Shown: one piece after another, positions 17,253 through 25,950 of the stretch
Layout of the letters: each line of letters begins with the position of its first letter
Numbering within the stretch: position 1 is the stretch's first letter
Source: JAKFEW01 sp036675505
Lineage (GTDB): Bacteria > Cyanobacteriota > Sericytochromatia > S15B-MN24 > JAQBPE01
Reading direction: 5' to 3'
Length of the DNA stretch: 64,000 bases
Assembly: GCA_036675505.1 (NCBI GenBank)
Contig: JAKFEW010000090.1
Coordinates: 1 to 64,000 of the forward strand
Position numbers and translations under genes: made by a program
The notes under the pieces: model-generated
What the model was told of the DNA's origin: nothing
What the model saw: only the letters and a program-made list of their open reading frames with translations
Database searches by the model: none

Positions 17253-17287
17253 TGTTCACCCGGGTGTTAACCTGAAAGTAATGTTAA
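17253..17287. promoter_or_regulatory. Phased TTAA-type repeats upstream of the Dabb gene
   Basis: Read on the minus strand toward the Dabb gene: ATTACTTT (17282-17275), GTTAACAC (17271-17264) and GGTGAACA (17260-17253), each starting 11 bp after the last, with a further TTAA at 17284-17287. A TACAAT box follows at 17228-17223, 24 bp beyond the last repeat. The gap 17180-17343 contains no gene. Confidence 0.35.
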
Positions 17288-17343
17288 CTTCATGCCAATG
17301 AACGAACCCCCCGGCGCTCCTGCCGGCGAGGGTGAATGGCAGC

Positions 17344-17710
17344 CTACCGCGGCCCGATCGGCGGGTTCGGGTTGTGCGCGACCCAGGCCTCGCCGCCGAA
17401 CCCGGACTTGTGGATGCGGCCATCGCGGTAGCCGGGCCCCTTGACCCACAGGCACGCCGCGCCATTCGGGTTTCCAGTGTAGAAGGTCGGTTTCGGGCCC
17501 GACATGACCCTCGCCGGCGAGCGCGTCCGGCTCGATTACCACGACCGCCGGGGCGTCACCGGTCGCCGCCGCGGTGGCCTCCACCAGCACCCGGTACGCC
17601 CTTCCCGCAGCAAGTGCGGGTACATGGCCACGACGCGCGCATAGGGCGAAACAGACGGCATCCCAATCCTCCCGACCAGCTCCATGGGATGTATCCGCGT
17701 TCGCGGACCG
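17344..17710 (-). pseudogene. Degraded, frameshifted coding remnant
   Basis: Two overlapping pieces of coding-like sequence with G/C-biased third positions lie in different frames. The first runs from 17710 to about 17500 and reads ...EDWDAVCFALCARRGHVPAL... then AYRVLVEATAAATGD, AVVVIEPDALAGEGHV. It has no start codon: a TGA lies just before it. The second (17505-17344) continues as GPKPTFYTGNPNGAACLW ... HNPNPPIGPR and stop. A single frameshift near 17500 would join them. The second piece has its own ATG at 17505 after GAGGG, so a 53-residue gene is an alternative. No family recognised. A sequencing indel could also explain the break. Confidence 0.4.
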
Positions 17711-17745
17711 TCAATTACCGACTTTCACGCAAACTCAAGCCACGG

Positions 17746-18345
17746 CTACAAGCGCCTCCGCCAGCCGACGATGGCGCTGCCGCCGAAGGTCACCTCGTGG
17801 CGATCGCCAATCGGGAAGGCGAGCTCGCTCGTCCCTACATACCGGATCACCGCCCAGCCGTAAGGCGTGGACGCGGTCCAGAGGTATCTCGCCTCCGGGT
17901 AAATCAGGGCGTCCGCGACGCCGAAGGACGGCCCGCCGATGAAACGGATCCGGCTGCCGAACACGAACGGCACCGCGACGGCGAGCGCGGGCCGGACCCA
18001 GAGCGAGGCCTCGTGCGGGACTTCGACGCCATAGGGCACGCGGGCGCCCAGGCCCGTCGTCTGGCTGGCACCGAGGCTGGTGGTCCAACCGAGGGCGAGC
18101 GCGTCGCCGTTCGACCAGATCGTGCCGGTCGCGCGGGCAGACGCCGCCACCTCGTCGAAGGTGAAGCTGGCCAGGCCGCCGATGCTGAGCCGGTCTGCGA
18201 CCGTGCGGTCGTACGCCAGGTCGGCGAGCCCGACCTGGAGCGTGTTCGGGTGCCCGGCCCGCGGCAGGGTCGGAACGGCCGACGCGTACGCGCTCGGGGC
18301 AGGGGCCGCGAGCGCCGAAACCAACACCACGACACCCCAGCGCAC
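17746..18345 (-). CDS. Small beta-barrel-like outer-membrane protein
   Basis: 199 residues from a GTG at 18345 (CGGAG about 5 nt upstream), beginning with a signal peptide (VVVLVSALAAPAPSAYASA). The mature protein is a run of amphipathic strands with alternating residues and Gly/Asn turns (LQVGLADLAYDRTVADRL, SIGGLASFTFDEVA, DALALGWTTSLGA, ALAVAVPFVFGSRIRFIGG) and ends in GGSAIVGWRRRL. This is the pattern of an eight-stranded outer-membrane barrel. The C-terminal residue is not the Phe usual in proteobacterial barrels. No specific family is recognised. Confidence 0.65.
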   Translation of the reverse strand: MRWGVVVLVSALAAPAPSAYASAVPTLPRAGHPNTLQVGLADLAYDRTVADRLSIGGLASFTFDEVAASARATGTIWSNGDALALGWTTSLGASQTTGLGARVPYGVEVPHEASLWVRPALAVAVPFVFGSRIRFIGGPSFGVADALIYPEARYLWTASTPYGWAVIRYVGTSELAFPIGDRHEVTFGGSAIVGWRRRL

Positions 18346-18686
18346 CTTGCTCCGTACCTCTCCGTCGTGACCGATCCGAGTCCGCTCCCACCTTGTCCGG
18401 CAGGGCCATGGCCAACTTGCCCGCGCTGCCGCGATGTGAGGCGCGAGCGGGCTCACTTCACCTGCTGTCAACGTGCCTGACGATGCCGTCAGGCCTCTCT
18501 GCGCCGTCGGCAGCAGCGCGTTGGTGCTATCGTCGTCTGGCTGTCGGATAGTCGACGCACTTCTTGTAACACAACGATTGAATCGGACATAACGCTGTGC
18601 TACCGTGAAAGGTCCCGCAGGGCCGACCTTTGCCCGTGGAAGCACCGCCGGGCGCAATGCGCCTGTGTCCGCTCCAGGAGGTCATC
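18346..18686. promoter_or_regulatory. Long intergenic region upstream of rtcB
   Basis: No gene was found in these 341 bp. The stretch is noticeably less GC-rich than its surroundings. It holds two perfect inverted repeats: GCCTGACG/CGTCAGGC around a 4-nt loop (18475-18494), and AAAGGTC/GACCTTT around a 10-nt loop (18608-18631). A possible promoter toward rtcB is TTGTAA, an 18-bp spacer, then CATAAC, about 100 bp before the start codon. Neither hairpin has a T tract, so they may be operators or leader structures rather than terminators. Confidence 0.35.
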
Positions 18687-20777
18687 ATGCCCAACTACCT
18701 GCCCATGGCCGGTGAGGAGAAGGTTCGCCTCTTCCTCGATCAACCCCTACTCGACACAATCGATGAGGCGGTCTTCAAGCAGGCGGCCAACACGGCCCAC
18801 ACATGCGGCGTAGACCACGTTTGCGTACTTCCCGATGCACATGTCGGCTACGGCGCTCCGATTGGCTCAGTGGTTGTGAGCGCGGACCGGGTGATTCCTG
18901 GGCCGGTGGGCTACGACATCGGTTGTTTCCGCGGAGACACGCCGATCCCGACCGTCGACGGGGCGATCACGCCGATCTCCGAGCTCGCCGCGCGTGGCGA
19001 GCCCGTCTGGGTGTATGCAATCAACGGCAAGCATCAGGTCGTCGTCGCGCACGCCTCTGCGGCGTTGACGCGCCAGGCGGCTCCGCTCGTCGAGGTCACG
19101 CTCGATCACGGTCGCACGATCGTTTGCACGCCGGACCACGAATTCATGCTGCGGGACGGATCTTTTCGCGAAGCCGAAGCGCTGGCGCCCGGGACCTCCC
19201 TGATGCCTTTCTACACGCGGGCCGACAGGGATGGATACCGAACGGTGTGCCATCCCTCCACAGGCCGAGAGCAGCGTGTTTATTGGGTCCTGGCGCGCCA
19301 AGGTCTTTTGGGCGAGATACCCGAGTTCGAGGCCCAGCGAACCGTCAGCCACCACCGCAACTTCCACCCGTGGGACAACCGCCCTGAAAACCTTGAGTTC
19401 ATCGGCATCCACAATCACCGCCGCGATAAGCATGGCTATAACCATCGCGTCACGGCCGTCCGCCCCTTGGAAGAGGTGGCTGACGTCTATTGCCTGACGG
19501 TCCCCGAATTCGGGAACTTCGCGCTCGATGCCGGAGTCTTTGTCCACAACTGCGGGATGGCCCTCTACCCCACTGTTGTCCCTGCGGAAATGCTCAAGGA
19601 TCGCCTGCTGCGCCGCAAGGTGATGGACGCGATCGACCGCGGCATCGCCATGGGCGAGGGCAAGGCCAGCGCCCACGACGTCGCCGTCTCGCACGACATG
19701 CTCGCCGACGTGCTGAACCGCGGCGCCTACGCCCTGCGCGACCGCCAGCTCGTGCCCGCGAGCTGGCCGGAGCGCTGCGAGCGCCCGATGCACGCCATGC
19801 CGGACCACCCCACGCGCGGCGCGAAGCCGTTCCACCTCAGCGAGGTGCCGGAAAAGGCCCAGCGGGGCTTCCGGCAGCTCGGCACGCTGGGTGGCGGCAA
19901 CCACTTCATCGAGTTGCAGGCGATCAAGCTGGCCGACGACCCCGCGCTGCGGGCGATCGCCGAGCAGTGGGGCCTCTTCGACGGCCAGCTCGCCGTGATG
20001 GTGCACTCCGGCTCGCGCGGCTTCGGCCACGCCCTCGGCGAGTGGGCCTTCGAGACCTTCCGCGCGCGCAACGACCGCGAGGGCGAGCCGTACGCGGACA
20101 AGGAGCTCGTGCACGCGCCGGTCACGTCGCCCGAGGCCAGGCAGTACATGCGCTTCGTGGCCGCCGGCGCGAACTTCGCGCTCGCCAACCGCCTGCTCAT
20201 GGCCCGCGTGGTCAAGAACGCCGTGGAGAGCGTGCTGCCGAACGCGAAGCTGGGCCTGCTCTACGAGATCAGCCACAACCTCGCGCAATGGGAGCCGGAC
20301 GAGGCCGGCGAACTCAAGCTCGTGCACCGCAAGGGCACCACACGCGCGTTCCCGGCCCACCACCCGATGCTCGCCGGCACGATGTGGGCGGAGACTGGCC
20401 ACCCCGTGATCACGCCGGGCTCGATGGGCACCTTCTCGGCGATCCAGGTGGGCCTGCCGGGCGCCGCCGCGTCCTTCTTCTCGATCAACCACGGCGCCGG
20501 CCGCCGGCTCTCGCGCTCCGCGGCCAAGAAGACCCTCGACCAGGGGCAGGTCGACGCCGAGATGGAGGCGCTCGACATCCTCGTGAACTGCCGCCACACC
20601 CCGCTCGACGAGGCACCGGCGGTCTACAAGGACCTCGAGGAGGTGCTGCGCGCCGTCCGCGCCTGCGACCTCGCGGCGGCCGTGGCCCGCTGCTACCCGA
20701 TCGGCAGCATGAAAGGCGCCGACGAGCCGCGGGGCTCGCATGGCGCCGACAAGTGGAAGAACAAGAAGAAGGGCTGA
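18687..20777 (+). CDS. rtcB: RNA-splicing ligase RtcB containing an intein
   Basis: The precursor is 696 residues; removing the 209-residue intein leaves 487, the normal length of RtcB. RtcB joins RNA 2',3'-cyclic-phosphate and 5'-OH ends using GTP and Mn2+. Its motifs are present: the metal-binding Cys in DIG|CGMALY (interrupted by the intein), LGGGNHFIE, HSGSRGFGH, HRKGTTRAFP, and NHGAGRRLSR with the His that is guanylylated. The ATG at 18687 follows AGGAGG by 7 nt. The intein must splice for the active site to form. Codon use in the N-extein, the intein and the first ~19 codons after it is more A/T-rich than in the rest. No archease or rtcA gene is nearby. Confidence 0.95.
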   Translation: MPNYLPMAGEEKVRLFLDQPLLDTIDEAVFKQAANTAHTCGVDHVCVLPDAHVGYGAPIGSVVVSADRVIPGPVGYDIGCFRGDTPIPTVDGAITPISELAARGEPVWVYAINGKHQVVVAHASAALTRQAAPLVEVTLDHGRTIVCTPDHEFMLRDGSFREAEALAPGTSLMPFYTRADRDGYRTVCHPSTGREQRVYWVLARQGLLGEIPEFEAQRTVSHHRNFHPWDNRPENLEFIGIHNHRRDKHGYNHRVTAVRPLEEVADVYCLTVPEFGNFALDAGVFVHNCGMALYPTVVPAEMLKDRLLRRKVMDAIDRGIAMGEGKASAHDVAVSHDMLADVLNRGAYALRDRQLVPASWPERCERPMHAMPDHPTRGAKPFHLSEVPEKAQRGFRQLGTLGGGNHFIELQAIKLADDPALRAIAEQWGLFDGQLAVMVHSGSRGFGHALGEWAFETFRARNDREGEPYADKELVHAPVTSPEARQYMRFVAAGANFALANRLLMARVVKNAVESVLPNAKLGLLYEISHNLAQWEPDEAGELKLVHRKGTTRAFPAHHPMLAGTMWAETGHPVITPGSMGTFSAIQVGLPGAAASFFSINHGAGRRLSRSAAKKTLDQGQVDAEMEALDILVNCRHTPLDEAPAVYKDLEEVLRAVRACDLAAAVARCYPIGSMKGADEPRGSHGADKWKNKKKG
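18924..19550 (+). other. Intein with HNH endonuclease, inserted at the RtcB active-site Cys
   Basis: 209 codons, in frame within rtcB. It starts with Cys (CFRGDTPIPTVDG, splicing block A), has block B with CTPDHEF (Thr-x-x-His), and ends with block F (VYCLTVPEFGNFAL) and block G (GVFVHN) followed by Cys+1, which is the Mn-binding Cys of RtcB. Between B and F lies an HNH-type homing endonuclease: VSHHRNFHPWDNRPENLEFI and then HNHRRDKH. All residues needed for canonical Cys1/Asn/Cys+1 splicing are visible, so the element looks functional. Its base composition is lower in GC than the host gene. Confidence 0.93.
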
Positions 20778-20781
20778 GCGC

Positions 20782-21147
20782 CTAGACCTCTTCGTGCTTG
20801 GTCCGCTTGGCCTTCACCTTACGGCGCTTCACGTCGACCGTGCCGACGAAGGTGTCTTCCCAGGCGTTCTCGTCGTTGTCCTGGTAGGCCTTCACGAGCG
20901 TGAAGTTGTAGACGTTCTTGTTGGCCGTCACCATCAGCTGGCATTCCTCGATCTCGCCGTAGGTCTCGCCTTCCTTGTTCAGCTGCTCCTCGAGGATCCG
21001 CCTGGCGAGGTCCTCGGTGGTGCGCTTTGCCAGCGCGTCCACGGCGACGCCCGGACGGGCGCCCGCGGTGGGCAAGGAGGACGTCTGGCCACAGGCGGCG
21101 AGCGTGCTCATGAGGGCGATGGCAGCGAGGAGCCGGGTGGCGGTCAT
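20782..21147 (-). CDS. Small lipoprotein of unknown function
   Basis: 121 residues with a lipobox (ALMSTLAACG, Cys 19) and a charged mature part: ALAKRTTEDLARRILEEQLNKEG is a predicted helix, followed by strands (CQLMVTANKNVYNFTLVKAYQDND) and a Lys-rich tail (VDVKRRKVKAKRTKH). No family recognised. The start codon is placed directly behind a perfect 10-bp inverted repeat followed by a T run, so its expression may be controlled in the leader. A cluster of TTAA repeats lies further upstream. Confidence 0.75.
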   Translation of the reverse strand: MTATRLLAAIALMSTLAACGQTSSLPTAGARPGVAVDALAKRTTEDLARRILEEQLNKEGETYGEIEECQLMVTANKNVYNFTLVKAYQDNDENAWEDTFVGTVDVKRRKVKAKRTKHEEV

Positions 21148-21186
21148 GAAAAAATCCCTCTCGGTCCGGGGGGCGACGAGAGGGAT
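21148..21186 (-). promoter_or_regulatory. Stem-loop plus T run abutting the start codon
   Basis: On the minus strand ATCCCTCTCG (21186-21177) and CGAGAGGGAT (21163-21154) form a perfect 10-bp stem with a 13-nt loop, followed by TTTTT and C before the ATG at 21147. The 3' arm contains the only SD-like sequence (GAGAGGGA), so folding would hide it; the shape also resembles an intrinsic terminator. A TATATC box overlaps the 5' arm, so a DNA operator is another reading. Confidence 0.5.
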
Positions 21187-21191
21187 ATAGA

Positions 21192-21239
21192 GGTTAACTG
21201 ACCGTTAAGTTCTTAAGATGAGATTAAGCTTTGAGTTAG
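21192..21239. promoter_or_regulatory. Cluster of TTAA half-sites with 11-bp phasing
   Basis: TTAA occurs at 21194, 21205, 21213 and 21224, with TTAG at 21236. The pairs 21194/21205 and 21213/21224 are each spaced 11 bp. Read on the minus strand this is CTTAATCT-N3-CTTAAGAA then CTTAACGG-N3-GTTAACCT, very close to the YTTAAYYW-N3 layout of cyanobacterial Pho boxes. It lies between two minus-strand genes, upstream of the lipoprotein gene. Confidence 0.5.
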
Positions 21240-21249
21240 CGGCCGTGGG

Positions 21250-22218
21250 CTACAGCTGACGCGAGTAATAGACGTCGACGTGGCCCGTGCCGGGGGCGCC
21301 CTTGCCGATCTTCACGTTCACGTCGAACTTGCCGCCGACGTTGTTCTTGCGGAGCAGCTCCGCGACGCGGTCCGCGCGCTTGCGGGTGAGATCGGCGGCG
21401 TTCGGCTCGCTGCCGGGGTGCGCCTCGACGGTGATGCGGCCGGCGTTCGTCTTGAGGGCGGATGAGAAGGACCACAGCTTCTCCATATCCGCGGAGGCCA
21501 CCCAATAGCTGCCCGACGCGAAGGTGACGGAGGTGTGCGCGGCCGGCGCGCCGGCGGGCTTCGCGCCCCCTGCGGCGACCGCGGCGGGCCTCGGCTTCGC
21601 GGCGATCGGCTTGGGCTTCGCTGCCACGGCGACGGGCTTCGACTTGGCGGCCGCGGGCTTGGGCTTCGCTGCCACGGCCGGCTTGGGCTTGGCGGCAGGC
21701 TTCGCGGGCGGCTTTTTGCCGACACGCACGGGCTCGCTCCAGCCGTCGTTGCCGGCCTTGGCGGCGGGCTTGGCGGCGGGCTTCGCCGGCTTGGTCGGCT
21801 TGGCGGGCTTCGGCGGCGGCGCGGCGTCGTCTTCGACGGGCACGGTCTCGCCTTCGGGCGGCGCGTCGGCGGGCACTTCGCCGCTGCTCGACGACTCACC
21901 CGTGATCATCGCCATGATGTCGGGCATGCCGCCGCCCTCTTCGCCCATCGTGAAGTAATAGCCGGCGCCGAGCACGAGCGTCAGCGCCAGGGCGCCGGCG
22001 CCCGCCATCACCATGGGGCTCATCTTCTTCTTGGCCCCGTCCGCCGCGGCCTGGCCGGGCTCCGGGAAGTCCTCGTCCTCGTAGCCGGCGTCGTCGGCCA
22101 GGCCCGGATCGTCGTAACCGGGGTCCTGGTATCCCGCGGCCCCCTGGTCCTCGAAGCCCTCTGTCTCGTATTCTGGTTCGTTGAAGTCGACGTAGTCTTC
22201 GCGGTTCTGGTTGTTCAT
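21250..22218 (-). CDS. OmpA-like protein with acidic N-terminal cytoplasmic region
   Basis: 322 residues. The first ~65 are acidic and Tyr-rich (EDYVDFNEPEYETEGF, YDDPGLADDAGYEDED). One TM helix follows (SPMVMAGAGALALTLVLGAGYYF, ~67-89), then a long Ala-Lys-Pro linker (~130-230) long enough to span the periplasm, and a C-terminal OmpA-like domain with LTRKRADRVAELLRKN. The layout is an inner-membrane protein with a cytoplasmic acidic tail and a C-terminal peptidoglycan-binding-type domain. The OmpA domain is divergent: the usual Asp-x-x-Gly segment is only partly recognisable. The start ATG at 22218 has AGGGA 7 nt upstream and is divergent from the SDR gene. Confidence 0.75.
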   Translation of the reverse strand: MNNQNREDYVDFNEPEYETEGFEDQGAAGYQDPGYDDPGLADDAGYEDEDFPEPGQAAADGAKKKMSPMVMAGAGALALTLVLGAGYYFTMGEEGGGMPDIMAMITGESSSSGEVPADAPPEGETVPVEDDAAPPPKPAKPTKPAKPAAKPAAKAGNDGWSEPVRVGKKPPAKPAAKPKPAVAAKPKPAAAKSKPVAVAAKPKPIAAKPRPAAVAAGGAKPAGAPAAHTSVTFASGSYWVASADMEKLWSFSSALKTNAGRITVEAHPGSEPNAADLTRKRADRVAELLRKNNVGGKFDVNVKIGKGAPGTGHVDVYYSRQL

Positions 22219-22303
22219 CGATCGTCCCTGGTCCGAGGCGGTCGGCCCGGCGGCCCCTGCGGCGCCGATCCCGCTCGCCTGGCATATACCCTGTGAGGCT
22301 TCC

Positions 22304-23182
22304 ATGTCCACCCCCCGTCCCATGGCCGGCAAGACCTGCCTCGTCACCGGTGCCACCCGCGGCATCGGCCGCGTGGCCGCGGTCGAGCTGGCGCGCCAGG
22401 GCGCGACCGTCGTGCTGGTGGGCCGCGACCGCGCGCGCGCCGAGGCCGCGGCCGCCGAGGCTCGCGCCGCCGCCGGTGAGGGTGGCGGCCCGATCGGGAT
22501 CTTGATCGCGGACCTCGCGCTCATGTCCGAGGTGCGGCGGCTGGCGGCCGATTTCAAGGCAGGCCATGACCGGCTGGACGTGCTCGTGAACAACGCCGGC
22601 GCCATCTTCGATCGCCGCGAGGTCACAGCCGAGGGCTTCGAGAAGACGTTCGCGCTGAACCACCTGGCCTACTTCCTGCTGACCCACGAGCTGCGAGAAT
22701 TGCTGCTAGCGAATGCCCCCGCGCGCATCGTGAACGTGTCCTCGCGTGCGCACCGCGCCGGTCGGCTCGACTTCGCGGATCTCCAGCTCACGCGTGGCTA
22801 CACGGCCTGGCGCGCTTACGCGGCGTCGAAGCTCGCCAACATCCTCTTCACGCGCGAGCTGGCCCGGCGGCTCGCGGGCACGGGCGTCACCGCCAACGCC
22901 CTGCACCCCGGCCTGGTGGCGACGAACTTCGGCCACGATCGCTTCGGCCTGATCTCGCTGCTGCTACGCTTCGCCCGGCCGATGATGATCGGCGAGGCCG
23001 AGGGCGCGGCGACCACCCTGCACCTCGCCACCTCGCCGCTCGTGGCGGGCGTGACCGGCGAATACTTCGCGGACTGCACGGCCACGCGCCCCGAGCCGCA
23101 GGCGCTGGACGACGCGGCCGCCCAGCGGCTCTGGGCGGAGACCGAGCGGCTGCTCGGCCTGGCCCCTGCGGCGGCGCGATGA
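22304..23182 (+). CDS. Short-chain dehydrogenase/reductase (retinol-dehydrogenase-like)
   Basis: 292 residues of classical SDR fold: NAD(P)-binding TGATRGIG (residues 15-22), VNNAGAI (Asn 96), catalytic Y172-x-x-x-K176, and GLVATNFG after the active site. The overall pattern (SRAHRAGRLDF, YAASKLANILFTRELARRL, HPGLVATNF) resembles the retinol dehydrogenase 11-14/WWOX-like branch. It starts a four-gene run in which each stop overlaps the next start (ATGA at 23179). A CATATACC box lies 14 nt upstream of the ATG. Substrate is not determined. Confidence 0.9.
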   Translation: MSTPRPMAGKTCLVTGATRGIGRVAAVELARQGATVVLVGRDRARAEAAAAEARAAAGEGGGPIGILIADLALMSEVRRLAADFKAGHDRLDVLVNNAGAIFDRREVTAEGFEKTFALNHLAYFLLTHELRELLLANAPARIVNVSSRAHRAGRLDFADLQLTRGYTAWRAYAASKLANILFTRELARRLAGTGVTANALHPGLVATNFGHDRFGLISLLLRFARPMMIGEAEGAATTLHLATSPLVAGVTGEYFADCTATRPEPQALDDAAAQRLWAETERLLGLAPAAAR

Positions 23183-24285
23183 GCGCGATCCTCACGCCCG
23201 AGACGCAGGCCACCGCGCCGCTTCCGGCGCTGCGCTGGATCGTGAGCCCGCGCTACGACCTCGGCTTCTTCGTGGGCGCGGGCGCCTTGACCTTCGCCTT
23301 CTGGGGCCTCTACGAGGGCCTCAAGCTGGCCGGCTTCGCGCCGTCGGGCCTCGCGGCGCTGCTCACCTACTTCGTGTTCACGGCCTGCCTCGATCTGCCG
23401 CACATCTTCCAGACCTTCGCCCGCACCCACGCGGACGGCACCGAGTTCGCGCGCCGGCGGAACATCTACGTGTACGGCTTGCCGGCGTTGATGCTGGCCG
23501 GCCTCGCGATCCCGGCCCTGGGGCTCGACGCCTGGTTCATCGCCTTCATGGCGATGTACGGCTCCCACCACATCGTGCGCCAGCATGTCGGCTTCATGAA
23601 GATCTACCAGGGCCTCAACGAGCCGCACCGCGCCGCGGACCGCCTGATCGACAGGCTGGCCCTCGAGCTCGGCCTCTACGCCTGCGTGCTGCACGACTAC
23701 ACGGGCGAGCAGGGCAAGCTGCTGCGCGACGTGCACGTCTACGGCCCCTGGCACGCCACCTTTCCGGCGCTGCCGCCCATGCTCCCCCACGCGATCGAGA
23801 CGGCGGCCTGGGTCGCGCTGGGCGTCTTCGCCGTGCGCCAGCTCCAGCTCGCCGTGGCGGGTGAGCGGCTCAACTGGCCGAAGCTGGCGCTCATGGGGAT
23901 GGCGCTCGCGACCCACTACACGATCTTCATCATCGCGGCGGTGCCGTTCCTGGTGGCCGAGGCGTTGGAGACGGCCTACCACGACGGGCAGTACCACGGC
24001 TGGAGCATGGCCTACCAGCGGCGCCGCTTCCCGGGCGTGCCGCGCGTGGCGCTCAAGTGGGGGGCGGCCGCGCTGCTCTACGGTCTGATCGCGGGCACGA
24101 TCGAGACGATCGGGTACAGCAACAATCTGTTCTACTGGTTGTTCGCTCCGCTCGGCATGATCACGCTCTTCCATTACTGGATCGACGGCAAGATCTGGCG
24201 CCTCCGGGAGAACCCGGAGCTGCGCGACGTCGTGTTCGGGCCATCCCCAGGCGCCCCCCCGCACCCCTTGAAGGAAGCCGCATGA
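23179..24285 (+). CDS. Polytopic membrane protein with conserved-looking His clusters
   Basis: 368 residues, about 8-9 predicted TM helices. His-containing segments at membrane boundaries are prominent: LDLPHIFQTFARTH, SHHIVRQHVGF, THYTIF, ETAYHDGQYHGW and LFHYWIDGKIWRLR. The spacing of His pairs recalls membrane di-metal enzymes (desaturases, hydroxylases, carotenoid-cleaving Blh-type proteins), but the exact box motifs of those families are not met, so the function is unassigned. It overlaps the SDR gene by 4 bp and the DUF1304 gene by 4 bp, implying translational coupling and a shared pathway. Confidence 0.75.
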   Translation: MSAILTPETQATAPLPALRWIVSPRYDLGFFVGAGALTFAFWGLYEGLKLAGFAPSGLAALLTYFVFTACLDLPHIFQTFARTHADGTEFARRRNIYVYGLPALMLAGLAIPALGLDAWFIAFMAMYGSHHIVRQHVGFMKIYQGLNEPHRAADRLIDRLALELGLYACVLHDYTGEQGKLLRDVHVYGPWHATFPALPPMLPHAIETAAWVALGVFAVRQLQLAVAGERLNWPKLALMGMALATHYTIFIIAAVPFLVAEALETAYHDGQYHGWSMAYQRRRFPGVPRVALKWGAAALLYGLIAGTIETIGYSNNLFYWLFAPLGMITLFHYWIDGKIWRLRENPELRDVVFGPSPGAPPHPLKEAA

Positions 24286-24642
24286 ACCTCCTCGCAACCT
24301 GCCTCGTCGCGTTCGTCGCGCTCCAGCACGTGGGCTTCCTCGTCCTCGAGATGTTCATGTTCCGCCAGCCCGCGGGCCTCAAGATCTTCCGCATCACGGC
24401 GGAGCACGCCGAGATCATGGCGCCGCTCTTCATGAACCAGGGCCTTTACAACGGTTTCCTGGCCGCCGGCCTCGTGTGGGGCCTGCTCCACCCCATTTCG
24501 GCGGTGGGCTGGCAGATCCAGGTCTTCTTCCTGGCCTGCGTCGTCGTGGCCGGGCTGTTCGGCGGCCTCACGGCGTCGCGCTCGATCCTGTTCGTGCAGC
24601 TGGTGCCGGGCCTGATCGCGCTCGGCGTCGTGTGGGCGACCC

Positions 24643-24653
<11 letters not shown>
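24282..24653 (+). CDS. DUF1304 family membrane protein
   Basis: 123 residues, four predicted TM helices. The opening VALQHVGFLVLEMFMF, the middle MNQGLYNGFLAAGLVWGLL and the absence of other domains are typical of the DUF1304 family, small membrane proteins of unknown role. It overlaps the upstream gene (ATGA) and is overlapped at its 3' end by the GTG start of the symporter gene. Confidence 0.85.

Positions 24654-25950
<1,297 letters not shown>

Noticed and set aside
23179..24285. Calling the His-rich membrane protein a carotene-cleaving Blh enzyme because of the adjacent retinol-dehydrogenase-like SDR
   Set aside because: The His motifs do not match the Blh signature as I know it, and the SDR's substrate is unproven.
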